Origin: Pempheris klunzingeri
Taxonomy: Eukaryota > Chordata > Actinopteri > Acropomatiformes > Pempheridae
Reading direction: 5' to 3'
Assembly: GCF_042242105.1 (NCBI RefSeq)
Contig: NC_092024.1
Span: forward strand, 9,449,501 to 9,513,500
Length of the DNA stretch: 64,000 nt
This document shows positions 26,968-45,240 of the stretch, one piece after another (the first letter of the stretch is position 1; each line of letters begins with the position of its first letter). A model generated the notes under the pieces. The model was not told the DNA's origin. It ran no database searches and worked only from the letters and a program-made list of their open reading frames with translations. The position numbers were made by a program, and so were the translations under genes.

Positions 26968-30095
<3,128 letters not shown>

Positions 30096-30368
30096 TGTGT
30101 AGGAGTTACACCGCTAAACCGGCGAAAAGTAGCACTTCTTCAGGGAGAATAGCAGGCAGCTCAGAGGCTCGCGATGGCGCCAACTCCGTACAACGGGACC
30201 GACCAATCAGCGCTCACCAAAACAGACCGGAAGTCGTCAGAGCAAACACATGACTACATCCGGAACACCTTCCTCTTACCCATGTTGTTAGTTAGCTACT
30301 GTGGCGCAGCGACTTGTTAGAGATCAGTTTTATTCCTCTTATACACGTTGAATAAACCTACAGCTTCA
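30096..30368. promoter_or_regulatory. Bidirectional promoter of rbbp4 and zbtb8os
   Basis: Only 273 bases separate the rbbp4 ATG (minus, 30095) from the zbtb8os ATG (plus, 30369). The stretch is TATA-less and carries typical housekeeping motifs: CCAAT at 30203-30207, an ETS-type CCGGAAGT at 30227-30234, a second CCGGAA at 30260-30265 and a GATGGCGCC near 30172. The same head-to-head pair exists in human. Confidence 0.85.
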
Positions 30369-33069
30369 ATGACCGACCGCCCGCTGGACCTGACAGATGC
30401 ACAGGAAGCTATTAAGGCAAAATACCCGCCAATCAACAAGAAATATGAGTGTAAGCCTGAAAGTCTGATAAATAATGCAGCTAGCTGTGTATAAGTGTAT
30501 GGTAGCTACTCTAGCTTAGCTCGTTTACTTGTGAAAACTGTGTTTGAAACTCCTTTCAGTCTCCAACGTCAGCTAACGCGATGTTCGTGCTTTAATTAAA
30601 TGAACCAATTAATTGAAATGAAGTGACATAATGTTGACACAGTGTTTGAAAAGAGTGTTATCACATCTGCCCAGCTGTTATAAGTTGGTCTGACAGCATG
30701 TCACCGTGTGTTTTACTGTTCCAGACCTGGATCATACAGCAGATGTACAGTGAGTATGCTTTCATATCTCGGTTAAGTGTTTGTTAGATCTCATCTTTCC
30801 CTTCTGTTCAACCTGTATCTTATTTTCTGCGCTCTCTTCCTAAGGATTCACTCCTGGGGAGACACTCTGGAGGAAGCCTTCGAGCAGTGTGCCATGGGCA
30901 TGTTCGGTTACATGACAGACACAGAGACCGTGGAACCGATTGATACTGTTGAAGTGGAATCAGAGGGTGAGGGTTCAACAAAAGCCTCAGTAAACCATTT
31001 CTGTACCTCTATTAATCAGACTAAACTCTATGCATACTGTCTCCCCAAAGGTGAAGACATGGAGTCCCTTCTTTTTCACTTCCTCGATGACTGGTTGTAC
31101 AAGTTCAGTGCGGACCTCTTCTTTATTCCCAGGGTGAGTATGTGAGTCATGGAGTCACTGTGTGACTGTGAATGTCCACCTGTGCTTTGCCCTTTGCCTA
31201 GTGTATACTGGGGTAGCCTCTAGTCCTGAATAGGACTTATATCATAACATGTGCCACGGTTGTTTGTTAAATAAACTTAATTTGCACTGTAGTTCATAAT
31301 TCATGCATATGGTGTGTATTTATATTCCTGTTTGATGGACAGACTGTGTAAAGATCTTGTATGTTGATTGAATATTTCTTTTCCTCGGTTATTCTCCTGA
31401 CCCAGTTATGTGCTCCGTCTGTTCACTAGGAGGTCAAAGTGTTGCACATAGACAGAATGCACTTCAGGATCCGCTCCATTGGGTAAGTTTGGGTGCCTTC
31501 TCACAATAATAGGTTCTAGCAGAACAGCGATGTTGACAAACCTAAACTATTCCAAACTTACTCCTCATATATGAAGTACTGAAATGCATTGAGGGGTTAA
31601 AGTATTTGGTAGCAACCAGTGTTGGGTTTCTTCAGTTGGTAGCATTACTTCATGGCACTTAATGATGGCGTCCTGAGAGACAGTCACAGTGTTTTCGAGT
31701 ATCCTGTGTTTTCTTTACCAAACTCATGTCCAGCAACTATACCCGATTGCTTTTGATGGAAGCTCATTTTCCAAAACTATGACCTGGATCTTTCCTGCAT
31801 TCCTGGAAGAGATCTTACAAACAGCCCCTGAGGACAATCAAATACCCAGTACCTGAATCAAATACCCGCAACAAAGTGAATAAGAGGTGACATGTTTGAG
31901 GGGGGCACTTTCTGGTAGATGTCTCTCAAATATACGCTCACTCTGCAACAAAATAGACAAACCACACTTGCTGATACTTAATGTTAGTGTACTTTTCAAA
32001 GCACCTTCCCAATGCTGGTTGGAGTATAAATCCATCTGCAGGAAAATCTCAAGTTCTGTAGTCATGAAATTAGGTGATTACATCAGTTCAACCAAGGCGC
32101 TGAACTACCAAAATATAAACAGATGAAATGCCTCACCAGACAGTGGACAACTGCTATAGTACCATCAAGTTTGCATAGCATAGCCATCTACATGCGCTCC
32201 ACAGGTGAACTGTGATCACACCCTCTTCCACCTCACACATGAAAACCTCAAAGGATCCAAGCCAGTAACAGAAACAGTCAAAACATGGTCTCCTGAGGCC
32301 ACAGAGACTCAGACTACATGGAGTCCACAGATTGAGACATCTTCATGACCACTATTGACAACCTGGATGACTACGATGACGTCTGCATTCCTACCAGGAT
32401 CATCCTCTCCTTTTAAGCCTCGTTCTTGAGCTCGGGAAGCTTCGATACAAGAAGAAAAGGAGTCCTACAGGAGTGATGACCGGGTTCCTGGATCATGCTC
32501 TATGCTAGTGCACACTATGAATACTTGCACTGTGAATTTATCTAAATTGCACTGGACTTGTCTGACAACATTGCTGGAGTCTTTGCACAGAATGTACACA
32601 TGACCCATCACACAGAGCCTTACGTCCTCTGCAAACCTATTTGTATATTGCATATTACACTATCTAATGATGTATATTTGTTCCCTTCAAACTGCTCTCT
32701 CATGCTGTTATTTCTCTTTTGTTTATTATAGTTGGGGTGAGGAATTCGCTCTGGGAAAGCATCCACAGGTAAGCCAGTAAATGAAGCTTATATGAAGATA
32801 TCACTGTAGAATATCACAGAAGGATTGTTTATTCAGAATCTGTATATAAGAAAATGCTGGAATAAAAGTACATACGGCCGTACTTTGTTTTTTATTGTTT
32901 ACTCTCAAAGAATTATTTACAATAAAAGATCAATCGTTCAGTGCGTTTATTCCAAGTGTGATGTCGTGTTTTGTCAATGCAGGGAACTGAGGTGAAAGCC
33001 ATTACATACTCCGCAATGCAGATCCACGATAAAGACAAACCGGAAATATTTACTATCATTGATATCTGA
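30369..33069 (+). CDS. zbtb8os: Archease (ZBTB8OS), tRNA ligase cofactor
   Basis: Seven coding exons: 30369-30450, 30725-30749, 30845-30966, 31051-31133, 31430-31482, 32732-32768 and 32983-33069, total 162 residues (human about 167). Phases agree and introns are GT-AG. Archease activates the RTCB tRNA-splicing ligase complex, promoting guanylation and multiple turnover. Diagnostic stretches: YLDHTADVQIHSWG with the metal-binding Asp of the DHTAD motif, FEQCAMGMFGYMTD, SLLFHFLDDWLYKFSAD, GEEFALGKHPQGTEVKAITY and the C-terminal IIDI with the final conserved Asp. Exon 2 is only 25 bases. Two small exons near the 3' end are separated from the rest by a 1.25-kb intron that holds a LINE relic. Transcription shares the rbbp4 bidirectional promoter. 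Confidence 0.96.
31880..32690 (+). mobile_element. Degenerate non-LTR retrotransposon (L2-like LINE) fragment
   Basis: The plus strand encodes pieces of a LINE ORF2 N-terminal endonuclease region: LSGRCLSNIRSLCNKIDKPH near 31905-31965 resembles the conserved 'NIRSLCNKMDEL' start of the endonuclease. Downstream, around 32190-32300, reading in shifting frames gives HENLKGSKPVTETVKTWSP, resembling 'QKLKRAKPVTRTVKKWSPEA' of fish L2-type LINEs, then DDYDDVCIPTR (compare 'YINFCIPTKTV'). Stops and frame changes are frequent and much of the reverse transcriptase is missing, so it is long dead. It sits sense-oriented in a zbtb8os intron. Ends are approximate and no target-site duplication was identified. 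Confidence 0.7.
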
Positions 33070-33570
33070 CGACACCTCCAGAGGCGGAGCACCACACACC
33101 TGGTTCAATGGAACTGCAATATGGACACGGCCAGTTTAAATGGCCTTTTATCTGAGAGGCACTGATTGTTGACTTGTAAAATCTGGTTTTCTACTTGTAG
33201 CGTGAACTGTTTACCAAAAGGAGCATTTCTCCACATTTCTTCTGATCATGGGCGCAGATAGTACAACAGAAGAGCTCTCTCACAGATTACAGACTGCAGA
33301 TGCAACAATGATCTCATAAGTTGCATTATTCAGAAATCACAAAACCTTTAATATAAAATAATTTGAAAATTAATTGCATGGATATGATGGAACTACTTGA
33401 TGTATTGGTTTTTAACATATTTGTCAACCCAGTTTTACTTAAATCTTTTGCAAGTTCTCAATCTTATTTATCACAAATTGTGCCAATGCCTTATTAATCG
33501 TTGTAAATAAATCAACAGATGTTTATTTTTCTGCTGGGGGATTGAATAAATTGTTTCTTGCGATTTCTAT
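33070..33570 (+). terminator. zbtb8os: zbtb8os 3' UTR and poly(A) signal
   Basis: The UTR follows the TGA at 33067-33069. AATAAA occurs near 33505 and at 33545-33550, the latter followed by a T-rich stretch, so cleavage near 33565 is likely. Confidence 0.65.
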
Positions 33571-34769
33571 CTTATGCATGTGTGATCATTCTACAGGAGC
33601 AACACAGCAAACCTCAAACAAAAAACACTCCCTCAGCGTTAAACAGTTAGAAACTGTCATACATTGAGTTGATTAAAGCTGCTCACGTGAGGAGTCTGCA
33701 TTACTGGTAACAACACTATGGTTGATTTAAGTTGTTCCTTATGTTGATTTCTATTTTTTTAAGAGTGCTAAAGCCACACCGTGGACTCCATGGTGTGTGT
33801 ATGTGCCTGTTCAAAGAACTGAAATCTGAGAATATGTAATTTTATAAGGGACAATGCTTTTCCAATGAGTCAACATAGAAGAATGGCAGGGGATTTCTTT
33901 TGTACTACAGTGGCTGAATGCCAAAATGCAGCAAATTAATTTAACTGAATTGAGTTTAAATGAATTCAGCGTGACAGTTAAGAGTTTTACAGGGCTACTG
34001 ATCCTAAACTCCACAAACAGCATTTATTATATTGTTTATAAATGCTTTTATAATAAATATTTATAATATTTATGACTAAGAAAGATACACACTCTGTTTT
34101 CTACATCAACTGATCCTTGTTGTCGCAAACCAATTGCATGTACAAAGCACTTAACAGCAGGAATTAGCGTAAAACAAGAGGACTGACACCGGAAACCCAA
34201 GTTCTTCAGGTTATACAGAAAAAGAAGACGTGCTGTGACAGCAGCATCTGCTGTCTGCAGGAGCCACTATGCTCCTCTCAGGACGGGACCTGGACTGTCT
34301 CACTGCTGTTTGAAGGTTCATTTTTCAGGTTATGATACAGAAAAGTTGGTGCTCTCTACTGTAAGATAATAATAATTAAAAAAAAATCATGTTAAATAGA
34401 AAATAAAGCTAGAAATGCCTCAGTGATGATTCAAGCATTTTGAATGTATCGAGGACAGATGTGCTCAAAGTGGTGAGGATATCTGGACGTGGAGTTTATT
34501 GCAGTCTGTGACAGCCACATGTATGACACATGATTTCTTTCTTTTTTCTGTTGGGCTGTTATGAGAATTTCAACCAATATGACAAAAATGCATCTAAAGT
34601 CGCAGACCCTGCCTTAAATATGAATTTTAACAATCAAAATGTTTTTGTAATTTCTTAACTTACAATTTGAATTAAATTAAATTGAGCTCAAATCAAATGA
34701 ATTAAAATAAATGAATCTTAATTGACTTTAGTCTTGGACATCTTGAACATCCTGCCTGGCCGTGGCTGC
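33571..34769. other. Intergenic, zbtb8os to khdrbs1
   Basis: AT-rich sequence with no frame or RNA gene that I recognise. It ends at the GC-richer khdrbs1 promoter. Confidence 0.6.
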
Positions 34770-35010
34770 TCTCTGGCGGTGACGTCACTGTCCCCTCCCG
34801 TCAGACTCAAATGCAGCTGCGCCATCTCTCCTTTGTCCACTGAGCGGAGCGACTCTCTCGACGGGCAGAGATACCGGACGGCTTTCTAACTCGGCCGTTT
34901 ATTGCACCGGAAGCCGCTGTTATCTGCACAGCTGCAGTTTAGTTTGAGGAGAAGCTAACGAGCCCGGCAGGCGTGTGTTCCTTAATCTGTAGCTGCTCGC
35001 GCGTTAAGTT
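34770..35010 (+). promoter_or_regulatory. khdrbs1: khdrbs1 CpG-rich promoter and 5' UTR
   Basis: Sharp rise in GC and CpG directly upstream of the ATG at 35011. No TATA box. An inverted YY1-like GCGCCATCTC lies near 34821. The ATG is in exon 1 with no intervening acceptor, so this stretch includes the 5' UTR. Confidence 0.65.
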
Positions 35011-38000
35011 ATGAGCCAAGCGAATGGTGAGAAGAGCCAGTCTGAGTCCGCCATAGAGTCAAGCCCAGCAGACAAGAAAATCAAAATGGAAGACACCAAG
35101 TACCTCCCGGAGCTCCTGGCTGAGAAGGACAGCTTGGATTCATCCTTCACGCACGCCATGAAACTTATCTCTGCAGGTAAAGTGATCTCTGGCTAGCTCA
35201 GCGAGGCTAACCCAGGCGAGCTAACGGAGCGAGGCCTGCCCTGCTTTTTTCTTGGAGTGAAACAGGCCTGAACAATGGTGCCATAAACACGTGGTTGTTA
35301 TGGCGATGTGGGTCAAACCCTCCTTGGTTTAAAATGTACCAGGCTTTGTTTAATTCACCAGCCGTCCTACTTACTCTCATACGTGCATAGTTTTGTGTTT
35401 TATGTGCAAGAACCAGTGTTCATTCAGACGTTCATTGAAGCTCCAGTCCATCATCAACTCTGGCTCTGCTCTTTTTTTTAATTTTTTTTTAAAAAAAAGA
35501 AAGCATGTTTGTTTATTGTACCCTATTTCAGTACACAGATGTAAGTAAAAGTGTTGCATGTTGCACAAAAACGCCTTGAAATACAGAGGGTAGGGTTATT
35601 ACTGCAGTGGGTACTTAATAACCCAGTGGCTTTATCGCAACAGCACAAAGAAGCCTTGTTTTGAGGGATGATCAGGCTGCTACAAGATCACCTGAGATGT
35701 GGCCTATTTTGGCCGATGATGTAATTAATTTTGAATGTCTATGGGCACTGCGTCTGTGAATGCCTCTTGCTCAAAAACATTTTGTCTCGCTTGCAGAGAT
35801 CGAGAGGATCCAGAAAGGTGAAGCAAAGAAAGAACCAGAGAAGGAAACATATCTGGACCTATTCGCTACTAAGAATCTCAAACTCAAAGAGCGAGTTCTC
35901 ATTCCTACTAAGCAGTATCCCAGGGTGAGTTTTTTTTTTTCCTTATCTAGGGCATGATCACCGTCTGTTGCCCTCAGGGGGCTTGGTCACCCAGCCTGAT
36001 CAGTCACCTGAGGCAGCTGTGTTCAGTGACTCTTTAAATGCACCATGTAAAGATGTATTTTTAATAATGTTGGTTATATGTTGGGGTTAAAAATGTGAAC
36101 TGGGGCATATCTCTTCCTCTGGTGCTGGGCCTTGAAGTATAAACACAATGTCTGAAAGCATGTAGTACATGTCCAAATGATCCTGTGTACCAGATTGATG
36201 CTCCCCTTCCTTCTGTCAGCTTTGCTGTCCCTGAATTAGTCAAGTCATGCGCCCAGTGCCCCACTAAGCTTGTTTCTGCATGAACAATCTTGCAGTAGTC
36301 TAAAACAGCAGTGTGTGAAGGGGGCTGTGGTGATTACTGTGGAGTTGATCAAGGGATCTTTCATGCTGAACGTGAGCTGCTGCAGCTTGCTCACGTCTCA
36401 GCAGGCTGAGCTTGGCTGTGCATGACTATCTTCAATTTTCTTCTTCTGTAATGGGAACAAACAGTAATGCTTTGCTAAAATATTTCCTGCAGGTCAACTT
36501 CGTTGGGAAGCTTTTAGGACCACAGGGCAGCACAATCAAGAGACTCCAAGAAGAGACTGGAGCAAAGATTTCAGTTCTGGGTAAAGGTTCCATGAGGGAC
36601 AAGAACAAGGTATGTGTTGAAAGTTTTCATTGCTGCACTGTTTCCCCATATTGCGTTTGATGCTTTGTGTTAATTATCATTTGCATTTAATGTTCTCCAG
36701 GAGGAAGAGCTGAGGAAGGGCGGAGAGGCCAAATATGCCCATCTGGCCATGGAGCTGCATGTGTTCATTGAGGTGATGGCACCCATACCAGAAGCCTATC
36801 TGCGCATGGCTCATGCCATGGAGGAGGTCAAGAAGTTCCTTATCCCGGTATGTCCAAAAGAACATCTTAATTACCGAAGCATTTTATGTACTTCAAACTT
36901 AATATTGGATTCCACACATGATAGCAATTTCTTGTGTGGCTAACTGAGGGGACTGTTTAATTATCTCGTCCGTAGGAACCTGGTGAGCACGACCCATACA
37001 TGGACCCTCACTTCCTGAATGGATCCCAGGATGGTTCAGGCAGGGGGCGAGGTGGTCACTTAGGAAGGGGCAGAGGTGGACCACCTGGTGCTGGAGGACC
37101 AAGGTAGGAGCCTGACTTGTAATGACAATAACTCTTAACTTGTACTGCATCACGTTTTGGCATCATCTGGCAACTAGCGGCATTGGCCTGTTAAATATGT
37201 GAGTGCACAAACTGTCTCTGTGGAACCATGTCGCAAGATGCTGTACTGTTATCGCTCTTTAGTCACCTGTTTTGCCAATTGATCTCGTGTGTCGGATCCC
37301 CTTTTACAACTGGGCAAACTTTCCACAGGGGCCGAGGAATGCCACGTGGGGGCCCGCGAGGAGCAATGCGTGGTGGAGCACCACGGGGAGGACTAGGACG
37401 GGGCAACGCTCCCAGAGGTGCACCATCTGGTAGGGGTGGACTGCCCTCTGCTCCGAGTAGAGGAGGCTCGACTCCCCGCTCAAGACCACCTGCAGCAGGG
37501 GCTCCAAGGATGCTCCCCTCTGCAGCCATGTCCCACCAGCAGCACCAGGGCCCGTCAGCTTCACAGCCCAAAGCTGATGCCTACGAGGACTATGTAAGTT
37601 GCTTAACTGCGGGTTTCTTAATTTCTCATGAATTCTCTTGTGAAATCGTGGTGACACAGTGTCAGATCCCTCTGTTACAGTAGTTAACTATTGACTTTGT
37701 TTGTCCTCTCAGCCTCCATATGAAGAATCCTATGCAGAGCCCGCCTATGAGGGATATGACAATTATTATAGTCAGCAATCTGCACCTGCGTAAGTCCAAA
37801 TCAGTTTGCGTTGAAGTATTCAATCTGATTGTTTTAAAGTGCTGTAATAACACTTCTTTCCTGCCTTCAGGGATACCGAATATTATGACTACGGACACGG
37901 AGAAGCCCAGGAAACGTCGTATGAGCCTTATGGTAAGATTGTAGAATTACCATTTGTTTTAGTCTTACCCTTAAGGACTCGCACTCACTGAGGACTCTTG

Positions 38001-38198
38001 TGGAGTTCTGATTAGACCTCCTGTCTACCCCACTCCAGGGTGCTGACTGATGTTTTGTTCTTGTGTTTCCCTTTTTCTGTTCTTCTAGCTCAAGATGATT
38101 GGGACAACTCATGGTCCAATTCTGGGGGTGGAGGCAAAGCCCCAATGTCCAGGCAGGCAAAGGGATCCTATAGAGAGCATCCATATGGCAGATACTGA
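35011..38198 (+). CDS. khdrbs1: KHDRBS1 (Sam68), STAR-family RNA-binding protein
   Basis: Nine coding exons: 35011-35176, 35797-35924, 36493-36609, 36701-36847, 36976-37103, 37329-37593, 37713-37789, 37871-37932 and 38089-38198, total 399 residues, all phases consistent. Sam68 is a nuclear RNA-binding adaptor that controls alternative splicing and is a target of Src kinases and PRMT1. Order seen: QUA1 ([20 protein letters not shown], about 30-62), KH domain with GKLLGPQG loop (about residues 102-109), QUA2 to about 188, then RG-rich boxes ([28 protein letters not shown]) as arginine-methylation targets, a Pro/Ser-rich part, a Tyr-rich part ([19 protein letters not shown]) and the C-terminal NLS-like [16 protein letters not shown]. 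Only about 30 residues precede QUA1 against roughly 95 in human, so the N-terminal proline-rich SH3 ligands are missing. KHDRBS2/3 are less likely given the RG content and synteny. Confidence 0.95.
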
Positions 38199-39370
38199 AC
38201 GGCTACTACTGGTAGAGAGTTGCTATGGCAGCTGTCTCAGATTGTAACTCGCTGAACTTTTCAAAAGTAATTTCCCTTTCGTTTTCTCCCTTTTTTTTAT
38301 GGTTTATTTTAATTTTGTTTTTTAAACTTGGTAGAGACGTTTTGTTGGATGTATCATAGCGTGCCAGAGGAGAAACACGAACACAAGGTTTTTTTTTTTT
38401 CATTGTTTGCCTGTTTCCATTTAATGTTTGTTTCAGTTGCGTAGTTGGCAGTGAAGACCGTAGCGACATAAACCTAACAAAAGAACGAGTGACATTTTAG
38501 TGATATTTGATGGTTATCGTTTCAGTTAATTGTACCTGAACAAAATGTGATTGTGGCGATAAACTCTTCTCATGTAGGCTGCATTTAAAATGTCCTTCAC
38601 AAATGGACACAACTTATTCACGACGAATCAATGTAACTTCACTATAACTAGAATACTCAGTTGCAAACTCAAATACAGTCCTGATCCGTTTTGATTTAAA
38701 AACTAAAGTCTTATCATATTTGTTTATACTACAATACAAATCTAGTCTTGCTTGCAGTTATAGAATCACCTAAAATACTATTGAAAGTCATTTGACAAAG
38801 ACAAATGCTTCTATTTTTGCCACCATTTACAATTGGTATATATTATGATCTGTTGTGCTGTCACTTGCAAAGTCATCGCTGATGATGGACTAATTCTTGT
38901 AAAGCTTGAAAGAGTAACAATCCTCAATGTGTGTGAGGCTGCAGCCAACTCAATATTTTGTACATAACCTTAGGACTACTGTGTATGCTTTAAGCCGTGC
39001 GTCTCCAAAATGCATAATGCTTGTGTACCTTTTTGGCTAAATAGGATACTAAATATATCCCAAAATGTTTTTCTGCAGTGCGTGTTTCAATAAAGTTTCT
39101 AGTTTCTTTTTAATCAATCTAAATATGGTATTTTGCCTTTGTTGTACCAAAGGAATGCCTTCAGTTTGTGAAAGTGGTCCTCAGTGGTTTCTCAACAACG
39201 CTGAATAAGCTGTATGTATCCTCGTCAGCCTGACAAAAAAAAAAAAAAAAAACGACAAAAAACAGTGTTTTGACAATGAGCTTATCCTCTTCGTCTGTCT
39301 TCAAAATTTATCTAAATGACACTTGTAATGTCACCTTCAAAAACAAATAAAGCTCATCATTCCTTGAGGT
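38199..39370 (+). terminator. khdrbs1: khdrbs1 3' UTR with alternative poly(A) signals
   Basis: Long U-rich UTR after the TGA at 38196-38198. AATAAA signals at 39089-39094 and 39346-39351 would give UTRs of roughly 0.9 and 1.2 kb. A poly(A) run lies between them near 39235-39252. Confidence 0.65.
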
Positions 39371-40500
39371 TATGTGCTGCCAAATACATGTTTGACTTGA
39401 GAGTGATATAGTGCTTTAACATGTATTGTCATTAACCTTTAGTTAGTGTATATCTATTCAAGCTCTCAAGAGCAATGTATCTTCAGCCACTTGAAATAAC
39501 TGAATTTCAACAGTATTTCAAATCAAGCTTGCAGGGATCTTACTTGACTTTGATGCAAAGTCATGCTGGCTGGTTTTTATAAAAGAAAAAAATCGCAGAG
39601 GAGAGGATTCTAAAAGCCTAAAGATCGCCACAAGAAGGTAAAACTAACCCCAACACTCATTTGTTAGATTTTTGTTTTTCTGTGCAAAACATCAAGTAAT
39701 GCAAGTCATCCAAAACATATCAAAAACATTGAAGTACAAAATTATGCTATCTGTAGTTATTCAGAGCAAAATAAGCCGTACAAAACAATCAGAAATGGTT
39801 GTGATGCAACTCTTGCTCAAATAAAACCAATAATGGTCCATTCATTTCACTCAATGCTCACAGTTTCCATCTTGGTAATTTCTTTAGAATGTAGATTAAT
39901 GAAAATTACTAGTTGCACTCAAAGCTTTAAAATATCCCATTGGTGGACAAAAACCCTTCAGCTTGAGTTGCATGATACTTTTTTAGTATAAAATTAGTTC
40001 TGCATGTGTGCTGTCCTCTGTGTGCGTGAAGGCACTGGTGTGTTCAAAGACCTCATACCTGTTTCTCTTCTTAGGTTGTCAGACAACTGTGTAGGCGCAG
40101 TTGACACACTGGACTCCGTCTTACCGAGCGTTTATGGTCAGTTGGAAAGAAAATAAGATGAGCGTTTGCCTTACAAGTTGCTGTAAAGATGATTAAATTT
40201 GTCTCTCTGTCTTTAACAGGTCCATTGAAAGTCCCTGGAAAGACCAGAGGCCTTGCGGTGTCTCTGGGACTGATAACTTGTCTACCAATACTAATCCCTC
40301 GAGGGATTTGTCTGGTTTTAGAGTGTAGCAGGAGCTTCCTCCATCACTGCTGAGAAAATGCTCTGCTACTCTGAAATATTCCTGTAGCAGTTTTATGTTT
40401 TTGTTACTGAATGTGTTTAGATTTAGAATATTTTTTTACATTTAAACCTTTTTACTGCCTTTTATGAAAAAAATAAAGCTTTTTAATAAAAAATACAAAA
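39371..40500 (+). other. Region downstream of khdrbs1 with possible extra 3' exons
   Basis: An acceptor-like CTCTTCTTAG ends at 40074, a donor-like TTTATG|GTCAGT at 40136, an acceptor CTTTAACAG at 40219, and an AATAAA at 40472-40477 with A/T-rich flanks. Together they could be two terminal non-coding exons (40075-40136 and 40220-~40495) of a longer khdrbs1 transcript or of a separate non-coding RNA. No conserved protein is encoded. Weak, inferential. Confidence 0.3.
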
Positions 40501-41389
40501 GTGTTATTTAATATTTGAATTCTGTCTTTACGTGATTGACTCACCACGTGTAGATTGACCTTTTGAACTAGCTGCTTTTCTCTGAATTTAAGGCTTTGTG
40601 CAGGTTTCAATGAGTAAAGGCTAAATTACAACACAATTAGCATGCTCACACCCCAATTTGGATTAGTTTTGAACAGGTTGGACTTTTCACAGGAGACCAA
40701 AAGTAGTTAGTGAGTTGTTTTTTTTTTTTCTTTCAAGACAAGCAGCTGTACAGTCTGTGCTACATCTAATTCACAGAGATGAACTGTAAAACTTGAGGGA
40801 TGTGAGGTGTTTGGTTTAATGCACAATAAGTTTTACAGTACATGCTGGACTTGGATCACAAACCCTCACAGCAAACCTGAGCATGTGATGTGAAAACACC
40901 AGCACTAGTCAGAGGACACAGTGCAGATACTTAAAGTAATTACCTGAAAATGATGATCTGTGTCTTCCTGTTGGCTAAAAGATATTTATATTTAATTGTG
41001 GCTAAAAAAAACATTTGTGATTTATTAGATTCAACATGTCTTTTCCCAGTTTATACATTAATGAGTTATATTCCATGTGAGCAAATTTCAGGTCAAGTTT
41101 AAAAAAAAAATCCAAAACAATGAACGCACTCAACCACTCATACACCACAAGCACGCAGTATATAGAGTTTGATATACAGTTACAGTCGAGTAACAGAAGA
41201 ACCTAAACACCTCTGAGTCTGGTCTGAACACATCCACTAAAATAAATCCACGCTGCTTTAACCTCGCTTGCTGCGTCTGTTTTCGAGTTTTGGCGGAATG
41301 GCCCTTTAAATGACTCCCCTCCCACAGCTCGCTAACATATCCGCGCCCACATCCATCAGCGGCTAGTTCCACATCAACAATGACTGCCT
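40501..41389. other. Intergenic, khdrbs1 to tmem39b
   Basis: AT-rich with homopolymer runs (T near 40720-40730, A near 41099-41110). Nothing recognised. Confidence 0.6.
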
Positions 41390-41500
41390 TTAATCAAAAA
41401 CACGCCCGTACTTCCGTGAATAATCCGAGGGTGTGCCGTGTTTGAGGAGCTACCGATGCTGCGGAGCCGCTTCTAACGCAGAGCTCGGACCCTGCCGCCG
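41390..41500 (+). promoter_or_regulatory. tmem39b: tmem39b promoter and non-coding first exon
   Basis: GC-rich patch ending with donor GCCGCCG|GTGAGC at 41500. The next exon begins at the acceptor CACACAG (exon start 42166) and holds the ATG at 42232, so this is the natural first, untranslated exon. The transcription start is not fixed. Confidence 0.6.
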
Positions 41501-42213
41501 GTGAGCTCCGCTTTTCCAGCCCAGCTAGTTTGGTCTGCGCTGGGTCGGCTGGAAGCTAACTAGCTAGCGGGCTAGTCAGAGACACTGTTAGCCTAGGCCT
41601 CAATCTTTGTATTTAATCGAGCGTGGTCTTGGCGGACAGCCCGCAGCCTGCCGCCCATTGAAGGGGTCCACGTTGTTTTCGCCATCTGCCCCATGTCTCA
41701 GACTGAGGCGGCTCTCGTGAGATATTTGGCCCTCGAAGAGAGCGAGCCGTGTAGCCACCAAGCTAGCCCGTAATGCCAGCTTCCGCAAAAAGTTGGACCA
41801 AAATAAGGGATGCTTTGCACCTGGTTCCTGCCTTGTTTAGCATTAACTGCGTGTTGCATATTTGCGAGGGAGCATTCGTGCATGTCATTTAATCGGCGTG
41901 GCTTTCCACGTGCTTAGATTGACATTAAAATATTAAGATCGTAAAGACGTATTAATGTTGTGTTTGTTATGACCGTGTGCACCACTCCCTTAATTATGAG
42001 TTGTGTGTCTAATCCAGTCATTTACCAAAACACAACCAGATTAATTCTGTGCCGTCAAAGTCTTGACTAGATCGTTTACAGGATTACTTCAGCTACAACA
42101 TATTTGTTGGATATACCAGATCAGCCCTCCCAGTCACAGTATGTCCGATCTCTTGTTGCACACAGGTACTAGGACAGAAATCACAGAAGTAGACGTACAG
42201 CTGGGAGCAGTGA

Positions 42214-45102
<2,889 letters not shown>

Positions 45103-45240
45103 GCTTAAGTTATTATTGGTCGCTTTCACTTTGGAACAACACAAACATGCTTAAGAGCGCCGTATTTTTTCTACAAACTGCATTTTGTGTCACATTTTTG
45201 TTCTGGTCTGCCATAATAAAAAGAAATATTTTTGTATTAC
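45103..45240 (+). terminator. tmem39b: tmem39b 3' UTR and poly(A) signal
   Basis: Short UTR with AATAAA at 45215-45220, about 115 bases after the TAG at 45100-45102. Confidence 0.7.

Noticed and set aside
35655-35740. Possible C/D-box snoRNA in a khdrbs1 intron
   Set aside because: GATGATC and CTGA occur but are only about 30 bases apart with no terminal stem, too short for a snoRNA.
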